From NCBI RefSeq assembly GCF_001469895.1, contig NZ_LOPY01000061.1:186001-250000 (forward strand): a stretch of 64,000 nucleotides of DNA. The letters run 5' to 3'. Positions 27,365-36,056 of the stretch are shown here, in pieces. Made by a program: the position numbers and the translations under genes. The notes beneath the pieces were generated by a model. The model was not told where the DNA came from, made no database searches, and worked only from the letters and a program-made list of their open reading frames with translations. Source of the DNA: Pseudoalteromonas sp. XI10 (GTDB lineage: Bacteria > Pseudomonadota > Gammaproteobacteria > Enterobacterales > Alteromonadaceae). Position 1 is the first letter of the stretch. Each line of letters opens with the position of its first letter.

Positions 27365-27400
27365 CTTTTAGATACCACAGGGTTAGGTATAGAAATAAAA

Positions 27401-27431
27401 AAGCCTCGTAACACTATGTGCTACGAGGCTT
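27401..27431 (-). terminator. Intrinsic terminator of the nqrABCDEF operon
   Basis: AAGCCTCGTA, an 11-base loop, TACGAGGCTT; on the minus strand it follows nqrF and is itself followed by a TTTTTT run. apbE lies beyond it and may rely on read-through or its own promoter. Confidence 0.88.
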
Positions 27432-27467
27432 GTATTCTAACCAAAACTTATTGTTTTGTGTATGGTG

Positions 27468-28694
27468 TTAGCCACCGAAGTCATCTAATAAGATGTTTTC
27501 GTCTTCTACACCAAGATCTTTAAGCATGTTGATAACAGCCGCGTTCATCATTGGAGGACCACACATGTAGAACTCACAATCTTCTGGCGCTTCATGATCT
27601 TTCAAGTAGTTTTCATAAAGTACGTTATGGATGAAGCCTGTGTAACCTTCCCAGTTATCTTCTGGTTGTGGATCAGACAGTGCTGTGTGCCATACAAAGT
27701 TATCGTTTTCTGCTGCTAAGCCGTCGAAATCTTCTACATAGAACATTTCACGCTTAGAACGCGCACCATACCAGAAGCTCATCTTACGCTTAGATTTTAA
27801 ACGCTTAAGTTGGTCAAAGATATGTGAACGCATTGGTGCCATACCTGCACCACCACCTACGAATACCATTTCTGCATCTGTGTCTTTCGCGAAGAACTCA
27901 CCGAATGGGCCAGAAATAGTTACTTTATCACCTTCTTTTAATGACCAAATGTACGAAGACATTTTACCACATGGAAGGCTTAGGTCTCTTGGCGGCGGCG
28001 TAGCGATACGCACGTTAAGCATGATGATGCCTTCTTCTTCTGGGTAGTTAGCCATCGAGTATGCACGAATTGTTTCGTCGTCTACTTTAGACTCCAGATC
28101 GAAGAAACCGAAGTGGTTCCAGTCGCCACGATACTCTTCTGGAATATCGAAATCAGCGTATTTAACGTGGTGAGCTGGTGCTTCAATTTGAATATAACCA
28201 CCGGCACGGAAAGGTACTGACTCGCCATCAGGGATTTGTAACTTAAGTTCCTTGATGAACGTTGCCTTGTTATCGTTAGAGATAACAGTACAGTCCCACT
28301 TTTTAACACCGAAAATTGACTCTTCAAGTTCAATTTCCATGTCGGTCTTAACATTTACCTGACACGCTAAACGGCAGCCTTCACGAGCTTCACCTTTAGA
28401 GATGTGATCAAGTTCTGTTGGTAAGATATCGCCGCCACCTTCTTTGATGTGTACACGACACTGACCACAAGAGCCACCGCCACCACATGCAGATGAAACG
28501 AAGATACCTGAATCAGCTAGCGCGCCTAATAGCTTGCTACCTGCAGATGTTTTAATAGCTTTTTCTGGGTCGCCATTAATTCCGATGATGATATCGCCGC
28601 TTGCTACTAATTTAGATTTAGCACCAATGATAACTAAAACTAAAATTACAACGATAGCGATGAAAACACCAACGCCTAAGAAAATCTCATTCAT
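27468..28694 (-). CDS. nqrF: Na+-translocating NADH:quinone oxidoreductase subunit F
   Basis: NADH-input subunit, 408 aa. One N-terminal helix (residues ~5-25), then a [2Fe-2S] domain with CGGGGSCGQC and the fourth Cys in GCRLAC, an FAD domain with RAYSMANYP, and an NAD domain with FVGGGAGMAPMRS and FYMCGPPMM near the end. Passes electrons from NADH through FAD and the Fe-S centre to NqrD/E. Good ribosome site (AGGA). Last gene of the operon, 19 bp after nqrE. Confidence 0.97.
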   Translation of the reverse strand: MNEIFLGVGVFIAIVVILVLVIIGAKSKLVASGDIIIGINGDPEKAIKTSAGSKLLGALADSGIFVSSACGGGGSCGQCRVHIKEGGGDILPTELDHISKGEAREGCRLACQVNVKTDMEIELEESIFGVKKWDCTVISNDNKATFIKELKLQIPDGESVPFRAGGYIQIEAPAHHVKYADFDIPEEYRGDWNHFGFFDLESKVDDETIRAYSMANYPEEEGIIMLNVRIATPPPRDLSLPCGKMSSYIWSLKEGDKVTISGPFGEFFAKDTDAEMVFVGGGAGMAPMRSHIFDQLKRLKSKRKMSFWYGARSKREMFYVEDFDGLAAENDNFVWHTALSDPQPEDNWEGYTGFIHNVLYENYLKDHEAPEDCEFYMCGPPMMNAAVINMLKDLGVEDENILLDDFGG

Positions 28695-28713
28695 GATTTA
28701 TCCTCGCTACCTA

Positions 28714-29322
28714 TTAAAGTGAAATACCAGAGAATGACATAAAGCCAAGACCCATAAGACCAACAGTGATGAAAGTGATACCTAAACCACGTAAGCCATC
28801 AGGAACGTCTGAGTACTTCATTTTTTCACGGATACCAGCAAGTAAAGTAATTGCTAGTGCCCAGCCCACACCTGAACCGATACCATAAACAACAGACTCG
28901 CCGAAGTTATAGTTACGCTCAACCATGAAAGATACCGCACCGAAGATCGCACAGTTAACTGTGATCAGTGGTAAGAAGATACCTAACGCGTTGTAAAGTG
29001 CAGGGAAGAACTTATCTAATGCCATTTCAAGAATTTGTACAAGTGCTGCAATAACACCGATGAAAGTCAAGAAACGTAAGAAGCTAAGGTCTGCTTCTGG
29101 GTAGCCAAGCCACTCTAATGCACCTGGTGCAAGAACAGCGTGATAAACCAAGTTATTTACAGGTACTGAGATACCTAGTACCACGATAACTGCCACACCT
29201 AGGCCGATTGACGTTGTTACTTTCTTTGATACAGCAAGGAAAGTACACATACCTAGGAAGAAGGCTAAAGCTAAGTTTTCAATGAAAACTGCTTTTACAA
29301 ATAAACTAATATAATGTTCCAC
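28714..29322 (-). CDS. nqrE: Na+-translocating NADH:quinone oxidoreductase subunit E
   Basis: 202-aa inner-membrane subunit with six helices. Together with NqrD it forms the symmetric pair that holds an iron centre within the membrane; cysteines in the half-repeats (LGMCTFLAV and ITVNCAIFG) are its ligands. Full length. 10 bp after nqrD. Confidence 0.96.
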   Translation of the reverse strand: MEHYISLFVKAVFIENLALAFFLGMCTFLAVSKKVTTSIGLGVAVIVVLGISVPVNNLVYHAVLAPGALEWLGYPEADLSFLRFLTFIGVIAALVQILEMALDKFFPALYNALGIFLPLITVNCAIFGAVSFMVERNYNFGESVVYGIGSGVGWALAITLLAGIREKMKYSDVPDGLRGLGITFITVGLMGLGFMSFSGISL

Positions 29323-29332
29323 TGCTCGCCCC

Positions 29333-29965
29333 TTACGCTTTTGCTTCTACTTGGTCTTTCTTGAAGGTACGAAGTACCCAGATGAATAAACCAATAATGA
29401 AGAATGCACTCGGTGGTAAAATCAATAGACCCATTGGTTGATACCAGCCACCATTTTGAACTAATGGAATAATATCAACACCGAATAGTGAACCTTTACC
29501 GAATAACTCACGGATGAAACCAACAGTTAGTAGTACTACTGAGTAGCCTAAACCGTTACCGATACCGTCTAAGAAAGACATTAACGGTGGTGACTTCATT
29601 GCGTATGCTTCAGCACGACCCATTACGATACAGTTTGTAATGATTAGACCAACGAATACTGAAAGCTCTTTAGCAGTTGCATAAGAGAATGCTTGCAGTA
29701 CTTGGTCAACAACGATTACAAGTGATGCGATGATCGTCATTTGCACGATGATACGTACAGATGATGGGATGTGGTTACGAATTGACGAAATAAACAAGCT
29801 AGAAAACGCAGTTACTAGTGTCAATGCGATTGACATGATTAGTGCATTTTTTAAGCTTGATGTTACCGCTAGCGCAGAACAAATACCTAGTACTTGTAAT
29901 GCGATCGGGTTATTTGCGAATACCGGGCCAAATAGGACCGACTTCATTTCTTTAGTATCAGCCAT
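29333..29965 (-). CDS. nqrD: Na+-translocating NADH:quinone oxidoreductase subunit D
   Basis: 210-aa six-helix membrane subunit, homologous to NqrE. The Fe-ligand cysteines are in VLGICSALAV and LIITNCIVMGRAEAYA. Its start shares one base with the nqrC stop, indicating coupled translation. Confidence 0.96.
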   Translation of the reverse strand: MADTKEMKSVLFGPVFANNPIALQVLGICSALAVTSSLKNALIMSIALTLVTAFSSLFISSIRNHIPSSVRIIVQMTIIASLVIVVDQVLQAFSYATAKELSVFVGLIITNCIVMGRAEAYAMKSPPLMSFLDGIGNGLGYSVVLLTVGFIRELFGKGSLFGVDIIPLVQNGGWYQPMGLLILPPSAFFIIGLFIWVLRTFKKDQVEAKA

Positions 29966-30717
29966 TATTTCAACGCTCCTTCACGTACTTTCGCAAGGAA
30001 TGGACCAAAGCCATGCTCGCCAGTCCAGAAGTCAACTGTGTGATCAACACCGTTTGAAGTTAATGTTGCACCAGAAAGACCATCGATTTGATGTTCGTTC
30101 TTCGCACCGCTCTTCATGATATTGATTGGTAACTCTTTACCTTGCCATTTAGCAGTCCATTGTGGATTTTGGATTTCACCACCTAGACCTGGCGTTTCGT
30201 TGTGCTTGAAGAAGTTGATGTTTTTAACTGTTTCACCATCGCTTTCAAGCGCTAAGAAGCCGTACATTACACCCCAAAGGCCGTAACCTTGGATTGGTAG
30301 AATGATTGCGTCTGTAGAACCATCAGGTTTCTTCGAAATATATACAGGTGAATTTTTTGTCATACGCTGAATACCAGCGATGTCTTTAATTCCTTCTGCT
30401 TTCAACGCAAAGCTACGAGCTTGGTCGAATTTTGTTTTCTCGAAGTCAAATGAGTTAGGATCAGCACCCTCAACAAACTCACCTGTGTTCATGTCTACAA
30501 CACGTGCTTCAATTTTTGAGTTAAAGGTATCTGACACAGTACCTGATACTTCAATGCCTGCAGCCGCTAAGATATTACGTTGGATATCTTGTGTTTTGTT
30601 AGCTTGCTGTAAAGGACGAAGCTGAACTGAAGCAAACGATACGATGATTGCACACACTAAACATAGTGCAACAACAACGGTTAGCGTTTTGCCGATTGAT
30701 TCGTTATTACTAGACAT
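29965..30717 (-). CDS. nqrC: Na+-translocating NADH:quinone oxidoreductase subunit C
   Basis: 250-aa subunit with one N-terminal helix (about 10-30) and a periplasmic FMN domain. The flavin-attachment motif DGLSGATLTS lies near residue 220; the Thr carries covalent FMN, added by ApbE. Overlaps the end of nqrB by eight bases. Confidence 0.96.
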   Translation of the reverse strand: MSSNNESIGKTLTVVVALCLVCAIIVSFASVQLRPLQQANKTQDIQRNILAAAGIEVSGTVSDTFNSKIEARVVDMNTGEFVEGADPNSFDFEKTKFDQARSFALKAEGIKDIAGIQRMTKNSPVYISKKPDGSTDAIILPIQGYGLWGVMYGFLALESDGETVKNINFFKHNETPGLGGEIQNPQWTAKWQGKELPINIMKSGAKNEHQIDGLSGATLTSNGVDHTVDFWTGEHGFGPFLAKVREGALK

Positions 30718-31912
30718 TACGTGCCAACCTCCGCTTGATATTAGCTTGCACTACAAAGTGATCGAATAATGGTGCAAATAAGTTAGCAAATAAGATTGCT
30801 AGCATCATACCTTCTGGGAATGCCGGGTTAACAACACGGATCATTACAACCATAAAGCCGATTAACGCACCGTAAGCGAACTTACCTTTGTCTGTGAATG
30901 ATGCAGATACTGGGTCTGTTGCCATGAAGAACATACCAAATGCAAAACCACCAAGAACTAAGTGCCAGTGCCAAGGCATAGCAAATACAGCATTGGTTTC
31001 TGAACCAATTGTATTTAGTAAGAATGCCGTTGCAACCATACCTAGGAATACACCTAGTACGATACGCCATGAAGCGATACGCACGTAAATTAGGAATAAA
31101 CCACCGATTAATAGTGCTAGTGTTGACGTCTCACCCATAGAACCTTGAATGAAACCGTAGAACGCATTCCACCATAGCTCCATGTTGCTGTAATCAAGTG
31201 AACCAACAACAGCTTGGCCAAGCATAGTTGCACCAGAGAATGAATCTACTGCTGTCCATACTGTGTCACCTGAAATTTGCGCTGGGTATGCGAAGAATAA
31301 GAACGCACGACCGGCAAGAGCAGGGTTAAGGAAGTTACGACCTGTACCACCAAAGATTTCTTTAGCGATTACAACACCAAACGTAATACCTAGTGCAACT
31401 TGCCATAAAGGAATCGTCGCAGGCAGGATTAGTGCGAATAATACAGATGTTACGAAGAAACCTTCATTTACTTCGTGCTTACGCACTGAAGCAAATAGTA
31501 CTTCCCAGAAACCACCCACAGCAAACGTTACTGCGTATATAGGTAGGAAGAAGCAGGCACCGTAAAACATTTTAGCGCCCCAACCAGAGTCAGCAGTTAA
31601 TTCACCACCGAATAATTGGAACAGACCAACTTGCCATGTGTTTGCTAGTTCAAAACCTTGCGCTAAAGCACCAGCGGCCTGATGACCGATGTTGAACATA
31701 CCAAAGAACATTGCAGGGAACGTCGCCATCCACACTAAAATCATCATACGTTTTAGGTCGATGTTATCGCGAACGTGTGTTTTGCCTTTATTTACATAAC
31801 CAGGCGTATAGAAAATAGTCGCTGCAGCTTCGTAAAGCGCATACCATTTTTCGTGTTTACCACCCGGTTCAAAATGCGGCTCAATATCTTCTAGAAATTT
31901 CTTTAAACCCAT
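30710..31912 (-). CDS. nqrB: Na+-translocating NADH:quinone oxidoreductase subunit B
   Basis: 400-aa main membrane subunit with about ten helices, where Na+ passes the membrane and where riboflavin and the quinone site are placed. The covalent FMN motif is DSFSGATMLGQ (Thr near 230). Starts four bases after the nqrA stop. Confidence 0.96.
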   Translation of the reverse strand: MGLKKFLEDIEPHFEPGGKHEKWYALYEAAATIFYTPGYVNKGKTHVRDNIDLKRMMILVWMATFPAMFFGMFNIGHQAAGALAQGFELANTWQVGLFQLFGGELTADSGWGAKMFYGACFFLPIYAVTFAVGGFWEVLFASVRKHEVNEGFFVTSVLFALILPATIPLWQVALGITFGVVIAKEIFGGTGRNFLNPALAGRAFLFFAYPAQISGDTVWTAVDSFSGATMLGQAVVGSLDYSNMELWWNAFYGFIQGSMGETSTLALLIGGLFLIYVRIASWRIVLGVFLGMVATAFLLNTIGSETNAVFAMPWHWHLVLGGFAFGMFFMATDPVSASFTDKGKFAYGALIGFMVVMIRVVNPAFPEGMMLAILFANLFAPLFDHFVVQANIKRRLARNV

Positions 31913-31916
31913 CTCT

Positions 31917-33260
31917 CTAGCCTTCCTTCTCGATCGTAGTCAAGCAATCGCGTAGGATTGAACCGTACTCGTATTTACCTGGACAAACGAAGGTACATAA
32001 TGCTAAATCTTCTTCATCAAGCTCTAGCGCACCTAACGAAATAGCACCATCAAGATCACGTGCGATTAAATCACGTAATAATAGTGTAGGTAGGATGTCT
32101 AAAGGCATAACACGCTCATAGCTACCAATTGGAACCATGGCACGCTTCGAACCACCTGTTGAAGTCGTCATGTTAAATAGACGGCTAGGAGCAAGGTGAG
32201 ATAAGAAGGTACGTGTTACTGAGAACTTGTTAGCACCTGGTGCGATCCAACCGAATAGCTCTTTTTCGCGACCTTCAAGTAATACAGATACTTGAACATG
32301 GTAACGACCTAAGAACGCGTGTGGACCTTGAGAGATAGCGCCTGATAATACAGAACCAGAAATTACACGGTTATCACCGTCTTCTAATTCACCAGCAACT
32401 AAATCATCTAAAGATGCACCTAGCTGAGTTTTCACTAAGCGTGGGTTTTTAACACGTGGACCAGCAAGAGAAACAACACGGTCTGTGAAGATTTCACCTG
32501 TTAGGAATAAATTACCAAACGCGATTACGTCTTGGTAACCTAAGTGCCAAACCTGCTTGCTTGCAGAAACTGGGTCTAAGTTATGAATGTGTGTACCAAC
32601 AAGACCTGCCGGATGCTTGCCACCAAACTCATGTACTTCTACTTGAGGGATTGATGAACTAGGCACTTGGCTACCAGCTTGTTTACAAACAAATACTTTG
32701 CCGTCAGTCAAACGAGATACCACAGCTAAACCTGCTTCAAATGCTGCAGTGTTTTCAGCAATGATTACTGCAGGATCTGCAGCTAGCGGGTTAGTGTCGA
32801 TAGCCGTTACAAAGATAGAGCTAGGATTTGCATCCAAAGCAGCTACTCTGCTGAATGGGCGAGCACGTAGTGCTGTCCATTGACCTGACTGAACTAGTAC
32901 TTCTTTAACTTTTTCACGGTCTAAGCCCGAAAGCTCGTCGGCCTTGAAAGAGTCAAAGGTGATTTGCTCACTGCCATTAACTTCAATAACAACAGATTGC
33001 AGCACACGTTTAGCACCACGATTAATTTCTTTAACTACCCCAGAAGCTGGTGCAGTAAATAAGACGCCTGGGTTCTTTTTGTCTTCAAAAAGTACCTGGC
33101 CTTTTTTGACTTGGTCATCCACGCGAACATGCATGGTTGGACGCATACCAATATATTCTTCACCTAGCACAGCTACACGTTTGACGGCAGAACCATCGTG
33201 AATAACTTGCTGAGGTGCGCCCTCTATCGGTAAATCCAGACCTTTTTTTATGTTGATCAT
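31917..33260 (-). CDS. nqrA: Na+-translocating NADH:quinone oxidoreductase subunit A
   Basis: Cytosolic subunit of the complex, 447 aa. The start at 33260 gives MINIKKGLDLPIEGAPQQ, which matches Vibrio NqrA from its first residue; ATG at 33272 or TTG at 33332 would add 4 or 24 residues without family support. Full-length match to GALELDEEDLALCTFVCPGK near the C-terminus. First gene of the operon. No clear promoter was picked out in the 300 bp upstream. Confidence 0.95.
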   Translation of the reverse strand: MINIKKGLDLPIEGAPQQVIHDGSAVKRVAVLGEEYIGMRPTMHVRVDDQVKKGQVLFEDKKNPGVLFTAPASGVVKEINRGAKRVLQSVVIEVNGSEQITFDSFKADELSGLDREKVKEVLVQSGQWTALRARPFSRVAALDANPSSIFVTAIDTNPLAADPAVIIAENTAAFEAGLAVVSRLTDGKVFVCKQAGSQVPSSSIPQVEVHEFGGKHPAGLVGTHIHNLDPVSASKQVWHLGYQDVIAFGNLFLTGEIFTDRVVSLAGPRVKNPRLVKTQLGASLDDLVAGELEDGDNRVISGSVLSGAISQGPHAFLGRYHVQVSVLLEGREKELFGWIAPGANKFSVTRTFLSHLAPSRLFNMTTSTGGSKRAMVPIGSYERVMPLDILPTLLLRDLIARDLDGAISLGALELDEEDLALCTFVCPGKYEYGSILRDCLTTIEKEG

Positions 33261-33561
33261 ACGCACTTGCATTACATTAACGGAAAGAAACTGAAAAATC
33301 GTACCAACCACGTCGCCATTTGATATGCTCAAGTTAAACTCTAAGTATCAAAGAATAGCCTGTTTAACACCCCAAACAAGCAACGCAGTAAACTCCTCAC
33401 ATATATTGCCCGAATTTTAACATCAATCAGGGTGACTATGCGAGAGCAAATATGAAATTTATACGACAGATACGGTTATTTAGACTACAAAAACCTTTTG
33501 AATAAAATTCAATATAGACCAAAGTGCTATTGATGATGTTTTATTTTCACCCATAAACAAA
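33261..33561. other. Intergenic region before nqrA, about 300 bp
   Basis: AT-rich gap between fabV and nqrA (both minus strand). It should contain the nqr promoter; nothing else stands out apart from the fabV terminator at its left edge. Confidence 0.5.
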
Positions 33562-33585
33562 AAAGTCGCTTAAAAAAGCGACTTT
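33562..33585 (-). terminator. Intrinsic terminator of fabV
   Basis: AAAGTCGCTT, 4-base loop, AAGCGACTTT, with a T run on the minus strand; starts 23 bases after the fabV stop. Confidence 0.85.
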
Positions 33586-33608
33586 ACAAAATCAAGTTTG
33601 TTTAGCGA

Positions 33609-34802
33609 TTAATCGATCAGCTGTGAAATCGCAACATCAGGATTCACATCTTGCTCGTAATCAACACTGTCGATACCAAAACCGAATAAACGTAAAAACT
33701 CATTATGGTAACCTACGTAATCCGTTAATTCGTCAATTGTATCTGTATCTACTGTATCCCAAACATGTTGTACACGAGCTTGAACATCATCTTCTAACTC
33801 TTTGTAGTTTTGGAATAAATGACCACCTTCGTCAAAACGTGGTGTTTCACCGTAAAGGTTTTCAGTAAATAGTGAGTGAATTTGCTCAATGGTACCTTCG
33901 TAAGTCCCGTCTGCTTTCATTACTTTGAATAAAGCAGAGATATATAAAGGCATAATTGGAATTGCCGAGCTTGCTTGTGTCACAACCGCATTTAACGAAG
34001 AAACATACGCTTCACCATTTAAGCCTTTTGTAGACTCTTTGATTGCTTGTGTTGCACGGTCCAGATCTTCTTTCGCTTTACCAATTGTCGCATGGCCATA
34101 AATTGGCCACGTTAACTCTTTACCGATATAAGTGTAGGCTGTTGTTTTGAAGTTATCAGCTAGCACATCCGCTTCTTTTAATGCGTCAATCCACATTTCC
34201 CAATCTTCACCGCCCATTACTTTAATTGTATTGTCGATGTCTTCTTGGCTTGCTGCTTCAACCGTTACTTCATCAATCACACGCTTTGAAGTGTTTAGGT
34301 TCTTCGTGGTGATATCTGAGCCAATAGGCTTAAGCGTTGATGAGTAAGTTTCGCCTGTATTTGGATCAGTACGACGAGGTGACGCAAGGCTGTAGATAAC
34401 TAAATCAATTTTACCTAAATCAGCTTTGATAGTATCAATTGCTTTTTGCTTGATTTCGTTAGAAAACGCATCGCCATTGATATTTTTAGACCATAAACCA
34501 GCTTCTTCAGCGGCTGCTTGGAATGCTGCTGTGTTGTACCAACCTGCAGAACCCGTTTTGCGTTCGCTACCTTCTTTTTCAAAGAAAATACCTAACGTTT
34601 TAGCACCGCCACCAAATGCAGCCGTGATACGTGATGCTAGGCCGTAACCTGTAGACGCACCAATCACTAATACATTCTTAGGTGCATTGCTCAGTGGTCC
34701 TTGCGCTTTCACATAATTAATTTGTTCTTGTACGTGCTCTGCACACCCTACTGGATGCGCGTTAGTGCAGATAAATCCACGAATTTTCGGCTTAATGACC
34801 AT
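33609..34802 (-). CDS. fabV: Trans-2-enoyl-ACP/CoA reductase FabV
   Basis: Last reduction of each fatty-acid elongation cycle, using NADH; the triclosan-insensitive alternative to FabI. 397 aa, full length. It starts MVIKPKIRGFICTNAHPVGC, has the nucleotide-binding GASTGYGLASR, and the active-site Tyr-x8-Lys in IYGHATIGKAK. The start has AGGA upstream. Monocistronic between two terminator/repeat regions. A FadR-like box lies 62-76 bases upstream of the start. Confidence 0.96.
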   Translation of the reverse strand: MVIKPKIRGFICTNAHPVGCAEHVQEQINYVKAQGPLSNAPKNVLVIGASTGYGLASRITAAFGGGAKTLGIFFEKEGSERKTGSAGWYNTAAFQAAAEEAGLWSKNINGDAFSNEIKQKAIDTIKADLGKIDLVIYSLASPRRTDPNTGETYSSTLKPIGSDITTKNLNTSKRVIDEVTVEAASQEDIDNTIKVMGGEDWEMWIDALKEADVLADNFKTTAYTYIGKELTWPIYGHATIGKAKEDLDRATQAIKESTKGLNGEAYVSSLNAVVTQASSAIPIMPLYISALFKVMKADGTYEGTIEQIHSLFTENLYGETPRFDEGGHLFQNYKELEDDVQARVQHVWDTVDTDTIDELTDYVGYHNEFLRLFGFGIDSVDYEQDVNPDVAISQLID

Positions 34803-34863
34803 TGATCATCCTATATCTATCACAATAAAAATTAGCGCTAGTTTAAAGGCTAATAGTTAAAAT

Positions 34864-34878
34864 ACAGGTCTGATCAGT
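34864..34878 (-). promoter_or_regulatory. Possible FadR-like site upstream of fabV
   Basis: The minus strand reads ACTGATCAGACCTGT, which matches the FadR core CTGGTCYGACCAG at 10 of 13 positions and resembles the E. coli fabA site. The position, just upstream of a fatty-acid synthesis gene, suits activation. Part of an inverted repeat GGTCTGA...TCAGACC (34867-34893). Whether this organism has FadR cannot be seen here. Confidence 0.4.
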
Positions 34879-34938
34879 AAAACTTTTCAGACCCACTTAA
34901 ATCTTTCGAGCTTAAAACCCCAAGTGACAAGCAGTCTA

Positions 34939-35048
34939 GAGTGACTGTCCTTCTAACTTTGAGTGACTGTCCTTCTAACTTTGAGTGACTGTCCTTCTAA
35001 CTTTGAGTGACTGTCCTTCTAACTTTAGGTGACTGCCCTGCTAATTTA
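34939..35048. repeat. Tandem array of a 22-bp repeat with the RAYT motif
   Basis: Four exact copies (34939, 34961, 34983, 35005), each starting GAGTGACTGTCC and ending TTCTAACTTT, then a fifth diverged copy (35027-35048, AGGTGACTGCCCTGC...). There are no unique spacers. The core GTGACTGTCCTT is the motif beside the RAYT gene at 24.6-25.7 kb. The last copy runs into the bolA stop codon. It lies between bolA and fabV, both on the minus strand. Confidence 0.9.
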
Positions 35049-35357
35049 GTCGAACTTTGAGCCACCTAAGCATTTAGGTGATTCAGGTGCCTGTCCATGT
35101 TGTTCACTAAACTCTTCTGGAGTAAATGTGTGAATCGCTAATGCATGAATATGGTTTGCCAATTCATCTTTTAATAGCTCATTAATTTGACGATGACGGG
35201 CAAGTAAACGTTTACCTGCAAATTCTTCACTCACAACCACCACTTTGAAATGCGACTCAGTTCCACGGCTATGCATATGGCTTTCATTGACAACATTCAG
35301 GTGTTTACATTCGATACCCGCAGCGAGCTTTTGCTCAATTTGTTGTTGCATTGACAT
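35046..35357 (-). CDS. bolA: BolA-family protein
   Basis: 103-aa member of the BolA family: the class II KH-like fold with ESHMHSRGTESHFKVVVVS, the helix KRLLARHRQINELL and the conserved His in LAIHTFTPEE. BolA proteins pair with monothiol glutaredoxins through a shared [2Fe-2S] cluster and influence cell shape and biofilm. In E. coli, bolA neighbours yajG and ampG, and those genes are also close here (37-40 kb). The C-terminal tail SPKCLGGS is common in the family. The stop codon overlaps the edge of the tandem array. Confidence 0.92.
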   Translation of the reverse strand: MSMQQQIEQKLAAGIECKHLNVVNESHMHSRGTESHFKVVVVSEEFAGKRLLARHRQINELLKDELANHIHALAIHTFTPEEFSEQHGQAPESPKCLGGSKFD

Positions 35358-35430
35358 GTGTCATAGACCTTTAATAAGAAAATAATTGGCAGCTACTATA
35401 TCAAGGGCATGAGTCATTTTGCCAATGATT

Positions 35431-36018
35431 TTATATGATTGAACGAAAGGTAAGGTTAATTCGAGGGTGTTTAAGTCTTTGCTGCTTTGGCAAACTATGC
35501 TGGTAATCACGCTGGCTAAAACCATTCATGATTAAACAGCTGCCACTTTGCAGCACAATGCTATGTTGTTCATTATTATGTTTGTGCTTTATTTTAAATA
35601 TCCGTTCGGCCCCTAGTGATACAGAAGCGATTGTTGGTTGCTCCCCAAGTTCTTTCTCATCGTCACTATGCCAGCCCATACAATCATGACCATCTCGATA
35701 CAAATTAACTAAAAGCGCATTGAATGGTATCTGCAAAGTTCTTGATAAGCGTACACGCATAGCATCAAGTACCTCTGGCCATGGCTCAACGATTAACTGT
35801 GAACCCGAGTAACCATAACTTACGTTCTGATCAGCAATAAAGCATTGCAAACGTGGGATCACATGGCTTTTTCCGTACACCTTTATAGTTGGTTGTTGCC
35901 ATTTGAGCTGCTGCTGAAGATAGTAAAATAATTCGAGGCTTTTTTGTGCGCTCAATGCATTAGCTTGGTAAGAAAACCCACCAGGTAAATGATTAGGGTT
36001 GGCGTTTGGCTGTTGCAT
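35431..36018 (-). CDS. alkB: AlkB-type 2-oxoglutarate/Fe(II) dioxygenase
   Basis: 195-aa DNA/RNA-repair-type dioxygenase, of the shorter AlkB branch nearer to human ABH2/3 than to E. coli AlkB. Key motif NLYRDGHDCMGWHSDDE gives the HxD iron ligands. SVSLGAERIFKIKHK follows, then the distal His in DYQHSLPK and the 2-oxoglutarate Arg in HPRINLTFR. It removes alkyl lesions such as 1-methyladenine. Divergent from rlmG with only 38 bp between starts. The ada regulon is not visible here. Confidence 0.88.
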   Translation of the reverse strand: MQQPNANPNHLPGGFSYQANALSAQKSLELFYYLQQQLKWQQPTIKVYGKSHVIPRLQCFIADQNVSYGYSGSQLIVEPWPEVLDAMRVRLSRTLQIPFNALLVNLYRDGHDCMGWHSDDEKELGEQPTIASVSLGAERIFKIKHKHNNEQHSIVLQSGSCLIMNGFSQRDYQHSLPKQQRLKHPRINLTFRSII

Positions 36019-36056
36019 GTTAGAATTTACCTATACATTAATACATTCGTAAAATC

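Noticed and set aside
34939..35048. CRISPR array
   Set aside because: The 22-bp units abut directly, with no unique spacers and no cas genes anywhere in the window.
35079..35090. Further copy of the RAYT motif (GTGCCTGTCC) inside bolA
   Set aside because: It encodes part of the C-terminal tail of BolA, which has a family-typical sequence; probably coincidence.
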